64,000 bases of DNA from CAWCKS01 sp963796195 (GTDB lineage Bacteria; Pseudomonadota; Alphaproteobacteria; Rhizobiales; Xanthobacteraceae). Under the pieces are notes generated by a model. It had not been told where the DNA came from, did no database searches, and saw nothing but the letters and a program-made list of their open reading frames with translations. The stretch is taken from the NCBI GenBank assembly GCA_963796195.1, contig CAWCKS010000017.1, forward strand, positions 99,153 to 163,152, in the 5' to 3' direction. Positions 9,988-18,975 of the stretch are shown piece by piece. The position numbers were made by a program, and so were the translations under genes. Within the stretch, counting starts at the first letter, position 1, and each line of letters opens with the position of its first letter.

Positions 9988-10751
9988 CCGAGACTACGAC
10001 TGAACCGAGACATCGCCCGAGTTATCGGGAGGATGAGACCAAGCATCCGTACTTTCGTCCCCGCGACGCCGCCACCCTCATCATCATCGACCGCAACCAC
10101 GAGACGCCGAAGGTCCTGGTCGGCAAACGCCACGACAAGGTCGTGTTCATGCCGTCGGCCTTCGTGTTCCCCGGCGGCCGAGTCGATGCGAAGGACAACC
10201 GCATTCCGGTCGCTGACAGGATTCCCCCTGAGCTGGAAGCGCGGTTGATCGAAGGCAGCCCGAAGATCTCGGCCGCGCGGGCTCGTGCGCTGGCGCTCAC
10301 CGCGATTCGCGAGGCCTGCGAGGAAACTGGTCTCTGCATCGGCCGCAAAGTGGATGGTCACGACAAGCATCTGCCGAAGTTGACCGGCGGCTGGCAGCCC
10401 TTTGCGGAGGCCGGGCTGCTGCCCGATCCGTCCTCGCTGTTCCTGATCGCGCGCGCAATCACGCCGCCTGGCCGCGTCAAACGGTTCGATACACGCTTCT
10501 TCACCACCGACGCTTCGGCAATCACCCACCGCATTCCCGGCGTGATCCACGCGGATGCCGAGCTCGTGGAACTGGTATGGGTCGAGATCGACGCCAAACC
10601 GCTGGCGGCGATGCATCCGATGACCGTCCAGGTGCTCGGCCACCTGCGCAAGCGGCTTGCCACCGGCCCTTTGCGTCACGACACGCCAATCCCGTTCATG
10701 CATTTCTACGGCGGCAAGATGCAGACGGACACGCTGCCGGGAAAGGCGTGA
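9984..10751 (+). CDS. NUDIX hydrolase
   Basis: A 255-residue NUDIX protein that starts by ATGA overlap with the preceding gene. The NUDIX box is split: GGRVDAKDN near residue 70 is followed by an insertion of about 30 residues, then AIREACEETGL with the metal-binding glutamates. The family hydrolyses nucleoside diphosphates linked to another group. A long insert inside the box and a large C-terminal part resemble the NUDT19/RppH-distant group also seen as coenzyme A hydrolases, but no substrate can be fixed from sequence alone. Confidence 0.87.
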   Translation: MTETTTEPRHRPSYREDETKHPYFRPRDAATLIIIDRNHETPKVLVGKRHDKVVFMPSAFVFPGGRVDAKDNRIPVADRIPPELEARLIEGSPKISAARARALALTAIREACEETGLCIGRKVDGHDKHLPKLTGGWQPFAEAGLLPDPSSLFLIARAITPPGRVKRFDTRFFTTDASAITHRIPGVIHADAELVELVWVEIDAKPLAAMHPMTVQVLGHLRKRLATGPLRHDTPIPFMHFYGGKMQTDTLPGKA

Positions 10752-10777
10752 TTTCGTATCAACTTAGGCAAAGCTGC

Positions 10778-10805
10778 TTGACTTCTGGCGGTCGCTGGCT
10801 AGGTT
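10778..10805 (+). promoter_or_regulatory. Candidate sigma-70 promoter for rpmG
   Basis: TTGACT at 10778-10783 and TAGGTT at 10800-10805 are separated by 16 bp and lie about 50 bp before the rpmG start. The -35 matches the alphaproteobacterial TTGAC consensus well; the -10 match is weak. This is a call from sequence only. Confidence 0.4.
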
Positions 10806-10851
10806 GCCGCCAAATTCAAGCGACATCCGTTAAGCAAAGAGGACTGTGACC

Positions 10852-11019
10852 ATGGCGAAGGCCGTCACCATCAAGGTCAAGCTGGTCTCCAGCGCCGACA
10901 CCGGCTTCTATTACGTAGCCAAGAAGAACTCGCGCACCATGACCGACAAGCTGGTCAAGAAGAAGTACGACCCGGTCGCGAAGAAACACGTCGAGTTCCG
11001 CGAATCCAAGATCAAGTAA
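10852..11019 (+). CDS. rpmG: 50S ribosomal protein L33
   Basis: A 55-residue basic protein beginning MAKAVTIKVKLVSSADTGFY and ending KHVEFRESKIK, the standard L33 of alphaproteobacteria. It carries no CxxC pairs, so it is the zinc-independent form. A GAGGAC ribosome site lies just before the ATG. It has its own upstream gap with a candidate promoter and is followed by a strong palindrome, so it is probably monocistronic. Confidence 0.95.
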   Translation: MAKAVTIKVKLVSSADTGFYYVAKKNSRTMTDKLVKKKYDPVAKKHVEFRESKIK

Positions 11020-11046
11020 TTTTTCACCGCACACGCGCGAACGAAG

Positions 11047-11070
11047 AAACGGAGCCGATCGGCTCCGTTT
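11047..11070. terminator. Bidirectional terminator between rpmG and the MFS gene
   Basis: A perfect 24-bp palindrome with arms AAACGGAGCC and GGCTCCGTTT around GATC. It is T-rich on the right and A-rich on the left. It lies between two convergent genes, so it can serve rpmG on the plus strand and the MFS gene on the minus strand. Confidence 0.8.
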
Positions 11071-11086
11071 CTGTTTCTGCACTGCC

Positions 11087-12334
11087 CTATCGCGTGGCCA
11101 GCACCGGTGGCCGCAGGGGCTTCAGCAGCGCAAACGCCACCTGGATGATGCCGGCAGTGAGCCCGACCGCGGCGCCGACACGCCAGGCGAGTCCATATGA
11201 CCCGGTGGCGTCGAACACCAGGCCGCCCCCATAGGCGCCGAGAAAACTGCCGAGCTGGTGGCTCGAGAACGCGATGCCGGCGATCATCGCCTGCCAGCGC
11301 AGCCCGAACATCTCGATGATCGCGCCGGAGACCAGCGGCGACACACCAAGCCAGAGAAAGCCCATCAGGCCCGAGAACACCAGCGTCGAGGTCGGCGTCG
11401 GCGGCGTCATGAAGTACCAGGCCAGGATCAGCGAGCGCGAGATGTACATGCCGCCGAGCAGCGCCTGCTTGTTCCAGCGGCCGCCGGCCCAGCCGAAGAA
11501 CAGGCTGCCGAGCACGTTGAAGCCGCCGATCACGCCGAGCGACTCCGCACTCAGCATTGGATCCATGCCGCAGATCGTCAAATAGGACGGCAGGTGCGTG
11601 GTAATGAAGACGAGTTGCATGCCGCAGACGAAATAAGCGCAGCTCATCACCATGAACGATGAGTTGGTGAAGGCAGCACGGACAGCCGTGCCGGCGCTCA
11701 CATTATCGATGTCGGTTGCGCCCTCATGCGCCGTCACCGGAATCTTGTCGACACGGCCGGAAATCCACGCCGCCGGGATCAACAGAACCGCAATGGCACA
11801 GAAACCAAAAATGCCGACGCGCCAGCCGAAATCCTGCGCCAGCACCTGCCCGATCGGGGCTGCGACCATCGCGCCAAACGATCCGGCCGCCGAGACGATA
11901 CCGAGCACGGTCGAGCGCAGCGCGCTCGAAACCGCGCGCGAGGCAACCGAGTTCGCGATCGCCGCCGCCGTGCAAGACAGCGAGATGCCGATCAGCACGC
12001 CCGCACCGATCAGGATGCTGACGAATCCATGCGCCGATGCCAGCGTGGCGAGGCCCGCGACGTAAAGCAGCGCGCCGACCAGCATGACCGGGCGAAAGCC
12101 GTAGCGGTCGGTCAGTCCGCCGGCCACCGGCTGCAGGAAGCCCCAGGCGAGGTTCTGCACCGCGACCGCGAGCGTGAAGTTCGACACGGTGATGCCGATG
12201 TCATGGGTCAGCGGCTGCAGGAAGATGCCGAGGCTCTGGCGCAGGCCCATGCTGACGCTGAGCAGCAGCGACGCCGCAATCAGGATCGCCAGCGCCGGCC
12301 GCAAGGCCTTGAGATTTGAGGTCAGGGACGACAT
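11087..12334 (-). CDS. MFS transporter
   Basis: A 415-residue major facilitator protein with about twelve hydrophobic spans. GGLTDRYGFRPVML after the second span is the loop 2-3 signature motif. The arrangement resembles the YbfB/oxalate-formate antiporter-like group, but the substrate is unknown. It is divergent from a TetR gene with paired operator-like boxes in the shared 214-bp gap. The most economical model is an efflux or uptake pump repressed by that regulator until a ligand appears. Confidence 0.85.
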   Translation of the reverse strand: MSSLTSNLKALRPALAILIAASLLLSVSMGLRQSLGIFLQPLTHDIGITVSNFTLAVAVQNLAWGFLQPVAGGLTDRYGFRPVMLVGALLYVAGLATLASAHGFVSILIGAGVLIGISLSCTAAAIANSVASRAVSSALRSTVLGIVSAAGSFGAMVAAPIGQVLAQDFGWRVGIFGFCAIAVLLIPAAWISGRVDKIPVTAHEGATDIDNVSAGTAVRAAFTNSSFMVMSCAYFVCGMQLVFITTHLPSYLTICGMDPMLSAESLGVIGGFNVLGSLFFGWAGGRWNKQALLGGMYISRSLILAWYFMTPPTPTSTLVFSGLMGFLWLGVSPLVSGAIIEMFGLRWQAMIAGIAFSSHQLGSFLGAYGGGLVFDATGSYGLAWRVGAAVGLTAGIIQVAFALLKPLRPPVLATR

Positions 12335-12472
12335 CGAATGGTTGCTCCCATCTCTTGTTGGGTGATGCGCAAACTGACATGCTTCAGGCGGCAGCCGAAA
12401 TGTCAGACTTCCCTCGATATCGGCCGATCAGCCGATTCGAGAAGATGGCGCCGGAACACGTTCGGACTTGAT

Positions 12473-12545
12473 TACACAGATCGGTGTACTTAATCTCTCG
12501 CCTGCACTCACGCCTGTCAATCTGCAAAGTACACAGACCTGTGTA
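12473..12545. promoter_or_regulatory. Paired TetR-type operator boxes
   Basis: Two boxes share the pattern TACAC-N6-GTGTA: one at 12473-12488, the other at 12530-12545. The second is a perfect inverted repeat, TACACAG-AC-CTGTGTA, and ends three bases before the TetR start codon. Their centres are 57 bp apart. Placement between a TetR gene and the divergent MFS gene suggests repression of both by this TetR protein. Confidence 0.65.
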
Positions 12546-12548
12546 ACG

Positions 12549-13151
12549 ATGACTGCATCGCCCGCCAAGCTGCCGATGAAGCAGCGCATTCTTGAGACCG
12601 CCGACCGGCTGTTCTATCAGCACGGCATCCAGGCGGTCGGCGTCGACACCATTGCGGCCGAGGTCGGCATCAGCAAGCGTACGCTGTATAACCACTTCCC
12701 GTGCAAGAACGACCTGATCGCGGCCTACCTGACCGGCCGCTCCGACCAGGCACCGCCGTCGGACAAACCGCCGGCAGAGCAGATCCTGCGCAATTTCGAC
12801 CGGCTGGAGCGCGCTTTCGCAACGCCCGACTTCCGCGGCTGCCCCTTCGTCAACGCGATCGGAGAGCTTGGCGACAACGCCGATGCCGAGATCAAGCGTC
12901 TAGCGCGCGAGTTCAAGGAAGGCCGCCGCACCTGGTTTCGCGAGCGCCTGCGCGAGCTGAAAGTCGCCAATGTCGAGGAGCTCGCTACGCAGCTCGCGAT
13001 CCTGGTTGATGGCGCAATTGCGGCCAATGTCGTGCGCGGCGATGCGTCGGCCGCCCGCGCCGCCAAGCGCACCGCGCGGCTGCTGTTGCGCGATGCCGGG
13101 GTGGAATTGGACGGTGACGACGCGCGCAACGCGCCAAAGCGGCGCAAGTAA
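12549..13151 (+). CDS. TetR/AcrR family transcriptional regulator
   Basis: A 200-residue TetR protein. The N-terminal helix-turn-helix covers residues 10-55 (ILETADRLFYQHGIQAVG ... ISKRTLYNHFPCKNDLI) and is followed by a helical ligand domain with GCPFVNAIGELGD. The start at 12549 is preferred because the domain begins ten residues later; an in-frame ATG at 12468 would run through the operator boxes. It probably controls itself and the divergent MFS gene. Confidence 0.88.
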   Translation: MTASPAKLPMKQRILETADRLFYQHGIQAVGVDTIAAEVGISKRTLYNHFPCKNDLIAAYLTGRSDQAPPSDKPPAEQILRNFDRLERAFATPDFRGCPFVNAIGELGDNADAEIKRLAREFKEGRRTWFRERLRELKVANVEELATQLAILVDGAIAANVVRGDASAARAAKRTARLLLRDAGVELDGDDARNAPKRRK

Positions 13152-13153
13152 CC

Positions 13154-14528
13154 TTACGCCGCAGCCGAGACGACGCGATTGCGGCCGTCGCGCTTGGCGC
13201 GGTACAGCGCCTGGTCGGCCCGCTTCAGCACAGCGGCGATCTGCTCGCCTTTGGTATCGAGCGTGGCAAGTCCGATCGAGATGGTGACATCCAGCCGGTT
13301 CTTGCCGGAATCGACGCTGAAGGGATTTGACGCGATCGCGCGGCGAATGCGTTCGGCGACCATGCCGGCGACGCCAAGATCGGTCTCCGGCATCACTACG
13401 ACGAACTCCTCGCCCCCGTAGCGGCAGGCGAGATCGATGCCGCGGATCGATTTGCGGATGCGTACCGCGAACTCGCGCAAGACATCATCGCCGGCGTCGT
13501 GGCCGTAACCGTCGTTGATCGACTTGAAATAGTCGATGTCGATCATCATCAGCGCCAGCGGTTTTGCGCGCGCGCTCGCCTGCTCGGCGAGTGTGGCGAG
13601 ATGGCTCTCCATGTAGCGGCGATTATAGAGCCCGGTCAGCGCGTCGGTGATCGCGGCTTCGATCGAGTTCTGCATATTGTCGCGCAAATGATCGGTGTAG
13701 CGCCGCTTGCGGATTTGCGTGCGCGCCCGCGCCAAGAGCTCATTCTTGTCGACCGGACGCAACAGATAATCGTTGACACCGATCTCGAGGCCACGCAGCA
13801 GTCGCGCATTGTTGTCGGCGTCGGACATGGCGAGGATCGGCACATGGCGCGTGCGCTCGAGCGAGCGCGCCTGGCTGCACAGGCGCAAGCCATCGAAGTT
13901 CTCGAGGCTCAAGGACACAATCATCAAATCGTAGTTGCCCTCGGCGGCGTGAAACAGCGCATCGGCCGGGTTCGACTCGACGTCGACGTGATGCTCGGTC
14001 GCAAGCAGCGGCGCGAGGCGCTCGTAGGACGACGGCCGGTCATCGACGAGGAGAATGCGGCCGCCCTTGCCCTGATCGGCGACCGCGTCGCGTTCCGGGC
14101 GCTGGATGCCGATCTCAAGCGAGGTGATGGCGCGCATGCGCAGTTCGTCAGTCATCATCTTGAGCCGTGTCAGCGAGCGGACGCGCGCGATCAAAACGAT
14201 GTCGGAGACTGGCTTGGTGAGGAAATCGTCGGCACCGGCCTCAAGACCGCGCACGCGGTCGGCCGGGCTGTCGAGCGCGGTGACCATGACAACGGGAACG
14301 AAGTGCGTCGCTGGATTTGCTTTCAGGCGGCGGCAGACCTCAAAACCGTCCATGTCAGGCATCATGACGTCGAGCAGCACGATGTCGCACTCGCCGCGCC
14401 CGCAGATCTCGAGCGCTTCATTGCCACATGATGCGGTGACGACATCAAAATACTCGGCCGAGAGTTCGCGCCTCGAGAAGCTTCACGTTGGCCGGTACGT
14501 CGTCGACAACCAGAATACGCGCTGACAT
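13154..14528 (-). CDS. pleD: Response regulator/diguanylate cyclase PleD, broken by a frameshift
   Basis: PleD makes cyclic di-GMP from two GTP after phosphorylation. The order is receiver (ILVVDDVPANVKLLEAR ... LLDVMMPDMDGFEVCRRLK, with the phospho-Asp), a degenerate second receiver, then a GGDEF domain reading RYGGEEFVVVMPETD, with inhibitory-site-like sequence upstream. The first 21 codons from ATG 14528 are in another frame. Removing one base near 14465 would join LLEAR to LSAEYFDVV. The total would be about 457 residues, the normal length. divK lies just upstream on the same strand, as in related genomes. Confidence 0.9.
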
Positions 14529-14539
14529 CACCCACTTCC

Positions 14540-14905
14540 CTAGCCGATGAACCGCCTGACGGTCTCGATGAACTTCCCGACCGAGATCGGCTTTGACAGA
14601 TAAGCCTCGCAACCGCCTTCGCGAATTCGTTCCTCATCGCCCTTCATCGCAAACGCCGTCACCGCGATGACGGGCGTCGTGCGCAACTCCGGATCGTCCT
14701 TGATCCAGCGCGTGACGTCGAGCCCGGACACTTCCGGCAGCTGAATATCCATCAGGATCAAGTCGGGACGATGGGCGCGAACGAGAGTGAGCGCTTCCGT
14801 GCCCTTATTGGTCCCGACGGTCTGATAGCCGTGCGCCTCCAACAAGTCGCGAAAGAGCTTCATGTTCAGCTCGTTGTCTTCCACGATAAGGACGGTTTTT
14901 GCCAT
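14540..14905 (-). CDS. divK: Single-domain response regulator DivK
   Basis: A 121-residue stand-alone receiver with the phosphoacceptor in LILMDIQLPEVSG, the acidic pair in VEDNELNMKLF, and the conserved Lys in YLSKPISVGKF. DivK shuttles phosphate in the cell-cycle network of alphaproteobacteria with DivJ, PleC and DivL. The ATG at 14905 is preferred over one 24 codons upstream because the receiver begins immediately and GGGAGGGA precedes it. It is transcribed into pleD eleven bases downstream. Confidence 0.93.
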   Translation of the reverse strand: MAKTVLIVEDNELNMKLFRDLLEAHGYQTVGTNKGTEALTLVRAHRPDLILMDIQLPEVSGLDVTRWIKDDPELRTTPVIAVTAFAMKGDEERIREGGCEAYLSKPISVGKFIETVRRFIG

Positions 14906-15025
14906 CCCGTCCCTCCCTTTTCGGGAATTGTCGGGCTTTCGATAGCCCAATTCGCCACGCCAGAAAGACTCGGGCATGATAATTCAAAATAAAAGCGATA
15001 GGTTACGGAAAGGCAAAGATCAGCA

Positions 15026-15325
15026 ATGAAAGCCCGCTCGCACGATGTCCAGCAAGTTGCTGAAACTGTGGCGATTCAGGCGCTTTCCTACCTCGCCGCC
15101 GAGCCCGCACGGCTGGGCCGGTTCCTGGCCGAGACCGGGCTCGGCCCCGAGACCCTGCGCGGTGCGGCAAACTCGCCGGAGTTCCTGGTCAGCGTGCTGG
15201 ATTTCGTATTGAGCGACGAGAATTTGGTCAAGGATTTTGCCGCCGCCCACGAGCTGAAACCGTCGACCGTCGGCGCCGCGCGCGAGGCGCTGGGCGGCCC
15301 AAGCTGGGAGCGCGATGCACCTTGA
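15026..15325 (+). CDS. DUF3572 family protein
   Basis: A 99-residue soluble helical protein with the conserved AIQALSYLAAEPARLGRFL segment of DUF3572, a Rhizobiales family of unknown function. It is divergent from divK and its end touches the start of dinB, so the two are likely co-transcribed. Confidence 0.82.
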   Translation: MKARSHDVQQVAETVAIQALSYLAAEPARLGRFLAETGLGPETLRGAANSPEFLVSVLDFVLSDENLVKDFAAAHELKPSTVGAAREALGGPSWERDAP

Positions 15326-15330
15326 GCGCC

Positions 15331-16587
15331 ATGTCGCGAGGGTTTTGCCGCGATTGCCTTGAAGAATCCGGAGAGGCCAGGCGCTGCGCGCATTGCGGCT
15401 CGCCCCGGTTGGTGCGGCACACTGCGCTCGCCTCGCTCGCAATCGCCCATATCGACTGCGATGCGTTCTACGCGACGGTCGAGAAACGCGACAAGCCCGA
15501 GCTTGCCGACAAGCCCGTCGTGGTCGGCGGCGGCAAGCGCGGCGTGGTCTCGGCCGCGTGTTACGTCGCCCGCACCTACGGCGTCCGCTCGGCGATGCCG
15601 ATGTTCAAGGCCTACGCGCTGTGCCCTCACCTCACCGTCATCCCGCCGGACATGCATAAGTATGTCCGCGTCGGACGCCAGGTGCGCCAGGCGATGCTGG
15701 CGCTGACGCCGCTGGTTGAGCCGCTCTCGATCGACGAGGCCTTTCTCGATCTGTCCGGCACGGAGCTGATGCACCACGCGGTGCCGGCGCTGACGCTGGC
15801 GCGCTTTGCCCGCGAGATCGAAGAGACCATCGGGATCACGATCTCGGTCGGGCTGTCGTGCAACAAGTTCCTCGCCAAGATCGCAAGCGACCTCGACAAG
15901 CCACGCGGCTTTGCGGTGCTCGACCAGGATGACGGCTTTGCGCTTTTGACCAACAAGCCGGTCAGCTTCATCTTCGGCGTCGGGCCAGCTTTCGAGCGCG
16001 AGTTGAACAAATTCGGCTATCGCATTGTCGGCGATCTGCAACGCGCCGACGAGACCGAGCTGATGAAGCAGTTCGGCCCCGAAGGGCGCAGGCTGTGGCG
16101 GCTTGCCCGCGGCATCGACGACCGCAAGGTCGATCCCGAGCGCGACGCGAAAACAGTTTCAGCCGAAACCACATTCGAGACCGACCACGCCGATTTCGCA
16201 ACGCTCGAGCAAATCTTGTGGCGGTTAACAGAAAAGGTTTCCGGCCGGCTCAAGGCGAGCAACCTCTCCGGCAAGACGATCACACTGAAGCTGAAAACCG
16301 CCGACTTTAAGCAGCGCACCCGCGCGCAATCGATCGAGCAGCCGACGCAACTTGCCGACAGGATTTTTCGCACGGTTCGGCCGCTGCTGGCGAAGGAGAT
16401 TGACGGCACCGCGTTTCGCCTGATCGGCGTCGGCGTCAGCGCGCTGCATACGATTTCAGGGCCGGACGAATCCGACCTGCTCGATCACCGTTCGGCGAAA
16501 GCCGAATACGCGATGGACGACTTAAGGAAAAAATTCGGCAAGGACGCGGTGATGAAGGGCATCTCGTTCAAGGGGGCGAGTAGCTGA
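15331..16587 (+). CDS. dinB: DNA polymerase IV (Y-family) with N-terminal zinc-finger-like extension
   Basis: A translesion polymerase. The catalytic core shows IDCDAFYATVEKRD (first metal aspartate) and LSIDEAFLDL (second acidic pair), then SCNKFLAKIASDLDKP and a little-finger domain. Before the core lies a CxxC...CxxC segment (CRDCLEESGEARRCAHCG) absent from E. coli DinB but seen in related alphaproteobacteria. ATG 15331 is used; a TTG at 15322 overlapping the previous stop would add three residues. The C-terminus lacks a clear QLxLF-type clamp motif, although LRKKFGKDAVMKG resembles the usual final helix. Confidence 0.92.
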   Translation: MSRGFCRDCLEESGEARRCAHCGSPRLVRHTALASLAIAHIDCDAFYATVEKRDKPELADKPVVVGGGKRGVVSAACYVARTYGVRSAMPMFKAYALCPHLTVIPPDMHKYVRVGRQVRQAMLALTPLVEPLSIDEAFLDLSGTELMHHAVPALTLARFAREIEETIGITISVGLSCNKFLAKIASDLDKPRGFAVLDQDDGFALLTNKPVSFIFGVGPAFERELNKFGYRIVGDLQRADETELMKQFGPEGRRLWRLARGIDDRKVDPERDAKTVSAETTFETDHADFATLEQILWRLTEKVSGRLKASNLSGKTITLKLKTADFKQRTRAQSIEQPTQLADRIFRTVRPLLAKEIDGTAFRLIGVGVSALHTISGPDESDLLDHRSAKAEYAMDDLRKKFGKDAVMKGISFKGASS

Positions 16588-16602
16588 ACCGCGCGGAGCA
16601 CC

Positions 16603-17481
16603 TCATTTGCACGGCTTCTCGGTCTTGACGTCGAACTTGCTCATCGCGCCGCCGATGACGAAGTCATTGAAGTCGAGCTTTAACGCGCGCGACACGCCGT
16701 TCTCATAGAGCTCGAACGACATGGCGTATTCCGGCATCTGCTCGCCGGCATCCTCGCGGGCCGCCTTGTCGTAGTAGCTGACCGTGACGGGCCAGCGCGT
16801 CATGCTTTTCAGCGTATCGGTCTCGGTGCCGACGTCAGGCTTTGCCGGCACACGATCACCCGATATCGGCTGGCCGATCACCGTCAGGGTGTGAAACACC
16901 TTCTGGCCGTCCTCGGAGCCGTCATAGACGTCGAGCTCAAGCAGCGACTTGCCGTCGCGCGCGGCATCGATGATGCGCCGGACCTGCTCGGTCGGAAACA
17001 CGATGTCCTTGCTGATCGTGAATGTCCTGGCCGACGGCTGCTTGAGCTTTACCGTGACGGTGTCGCCGGTGCGCTCGGCATAGCCGTCAACGTTGGACGT
17101 CTCGACCTGATCGGTCACCGTCGAGATATGGAAGCGATAAGTTTTGCCGGCGGCGTCTTCCCAACTGGTCGAAGTCATATCCGAAACCTTGGGCTTGCCG
17201 CCTTCGGTGTCGACCTGCGAGACCTGCCGGAACTCCGTGGTGTAGCCCTCGCACTCGCTGCCGGTGAAACTGTACAGGATGCGCCCGGAAGCGCCATCCA
17301 CGGCCGGATTGCGGCGCGACTTCAGCAGCGACAGCTCGTACGCCGCCTGATGGGCGAGAAACGGCACGGCCGGCGCAGCGACGGCCTGACGGGTTGCGCC
17401 AAGCGCAATAGCGACGCCTGCGGCCGCAGCGAGGCCGACCGCAAGGCTGCGCGAATTCACAGGGCACAATATCGTCGTCAT
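16603..17481 (-). CDS. Periplasmic envelope-integrity protein EipB (DUF1849)
   Basis: A 292-residue DUF1849 protein. A cleavable signal peptide ends near AVAAPAVP. Two cysteines, one in GSECEGYT and one in the terminal KPCK, match the disulphide pair known in Brucella EipB, a beta-spiral periplasmic protein needed for envelope integrity. ATG 17481 is chosen because it places the signal peptide at the N-terminus; a longer frame would add 35 poorly conserved residues. It is divergent from the RidA gene with a 183-bp gap. Confidence 0.87.
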   Translation of the reverse strand: MTTILCPVNSRSLAVGLAAAAGVAIALGATRQAVAAPAVPFLAHQAAYELSLLKSRRNPAVDGASGRILYSFTGSECEGYTTEFRQVSQVDTEGGKPKVSDMTSTSWEDAAGKTYRFHISTVTDQVETSNVDGYAERTGDTVTVKLKQPSARTFTISKDIVFPTEQVRRIIDAARDGKSLLELDVYDGSEDGQKVFHTLTVIGQPISGDRVPAKPDVGTETDTLKSMTRWPVTVSYYDKAAREDAGEQMPEYAMSFELYENGVSRALKLDFNDFVIGGAMSKFDVKTEKPCK

Positions 17482-17664
17482 GAATGCTCCAAACAAACTG
17501 ATTCTAGTCACAATAGTCAGCGTGCGCCAAGGCGGCAACGCCGCGCCGCGGTGTTTGCAGCGTCCGCACGGAACCGCAGCTTGCATGTCAGAGCTTGTTG
17601 GGCAAAAGATGGCCGGACAGCCTCAGTCCGTTCAACCAGATGTGAAGCCATAGGGATCAAAGAC

Positions 17665-18132
17665 ATGCCGGGTACCGTCGAGCAAAAACTGGCCTCCCTG
17701 GGTGTGATCTTGCACACCCCGCCGAGCCCTGTCGCCAATTACGTGCCGTTCGTCCGCACCGGCAACCTGCTGGTGGTGTCCGGCCAGGTCTGCAACGGCC
17801 CCGACGGCAAGCTGGTCGCGAAGGGCAAGCTCGGCGCCAATGTCACGCTTGAGCAGGGCGTCGCGGGCGCGCGCGCCTGTGCCGTCAACCTGCTGTCGCA
17901 GGTCAAGGCCGCGCTCGGCGATCTCGACAAGGTCGTGCGCGTGGTGCGCGTCGGCGGCTTCGTCAACTCGTCGCCGGATTTTCTCGATGGGCCGAAGGTG
18001 CTGAACGGCGCGTCCGACCTGTTCGTCGCCGCGTTCGGCGACAAGGGCAAGCATGCGCGGACCACGGTTGGCGTTGCGGTCCTGCCGGCCGATGCCGCCG
18101 TCGAAGTCGAAGCGATGTTCGAAGTCAGCTGA
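17665..18132 (+). CDS. RidA family protein
   Basis: A 155-residue YjgF/RidA-fold protein. Family features include LLVVSGQVCNGPDGKL, the central LSQVKAALGDLDKVVRVVRVGGFVNS, and the TTVGVAVLPADAAVEVEAMF end. Classical RidA deaminates reactive enamine/imine intermediates using an arginine near the end. Here the segment reads TTVGVAVLPADA, without the RxxV arginine of the active group, so it may be a non-deaminase subgroup. The GDPD gene follows directly. Confidence 0.85.
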   Translation: MPGTVEQKLASLGVILHTPPSPVANYVPFVRTGNLLVVSGQVCNGPDGKLVAKGKLGANVTLEQGVAGARACAVNLLSQVKAALGDLDKVVRVVRVGGFVNSSPDFLDGPKVLNGASDLFVAAFGDKGKHARTTVGVAVLPADAAVEVEAMFEVS

Positions 18133-18141
18133 CCAGCAGAT

Positions 18142-18894
18142 CTGGCGGCACCTGACTGGCTGGCGACGCGCCCCGTCGCGCACCGCGGCCTGCACGACAT
18201 CAAGCGCGGCATTGTCGAGAACATGCCGGGCGCGATTGATGCGGCCATCGCCGGCCGCTTCAGTATCGAGGTCGACGTCCAGCTGACCAAAGATGGCGAC
18301 GCCGTCGTGCATCACGACGACAAGCTCGGCCGTCTCAATGAAGGCAGCGCGGCGCTGACCGAACTCACCGTCGGCGAGCTCAAGGCCGTCCGGTTCAAGG
18401 ACACGCCTGAGCAGATGATGACGCTGCGCGACCTGCTCGACCGCGTCGCCGGCCGCACTGGTCTCGTGATCGAGATCAAGAGCCACTATGATGGTGACCG
18501 CAAGATCGTGCTGCGCACGGCCGAGGTCCTGTCATCCTATTCCGGACCGGCGGTCGTGATGTCGTTCGACCCTGACCAGCTGATGACGTCCAAGGAGGTG
18601 GCGCCAAACCTGCCACGCGGGATTGTCGCCCAGCGCGACTATTACAATGACTCTTACTGGAACAAGCTGTCGTCAGTTCAAAGGCACGACATGACAGCTT
18701 TGCGTCACGCGTTCCGCACCCGGCCCGATTTCGTCGCCTACCGGGTCGACGATCTCCCTGCGCCTGCGCCCTGGATCGCAAATCACATTTTCGGGCGGCC
18801 GCTGTTGACCTGGACCGTCCGCAGCCAAGATCAGCGTGCGCGAGCGGGCCGCTATGCCGATCAGATGATTTTCGAGGGCTTTCGGCCGGAGTAA
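18142..18894 (+). CDS. Glycerophosphodiester phosphodiesterase (start codon unresolved)
   Basis: A GDPD-type TIM barrel that cleaves glycerophosphodiesters to glycerol-3-phosphate and an alcohol. The catalytic HRGLHD begins at 18178, followed by ENMPGAIDAAIAGRFSIEVDVQLTKDGDAVVHHDD with the metal-binding acids. The first ATG (18223) lies after HRG, so translation must begin upstream. Between the RidA stop at 18130-18132 and HRG there is no ATG, GTG or TTG in frame, only CTG at 18142 and 18160. Either a CTG start coupled to RidA is used, or a base is missing. Coordinates use CTG 18142. Confidence 0.82.
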   Translation: MAAPDWLATRPVAHRGLHDIKRGIVENMPGAIDAAIAGRFSIEVDVQLTKDGDAVVHHDDKLGRLNEGSAALTELTVGELKAVRFKDTPEQMMTLRDLLDRVAGRTGLVIEIKSHYDGDRKIVLRTAEVLSSYSGPAVVMSFDPDQLMTSKEVAPNLPRGIVAQRDYYNDSYWNKLSSVQRHDMTALRHAFRTRPDFVAYRVDDLPAPAPWIANHIFGRPLLTWTVRSQDQRARAGRYADQMIFEGFRPE

Positions 18895-18975
18895 TTTCTG
18901 TCCCTCATCACGTGCGGGGCCTCATCGTGTCCTGGTCGATCGCTTCCGTCGCGCCCTGGTTGCGCGGCCTGGTCA

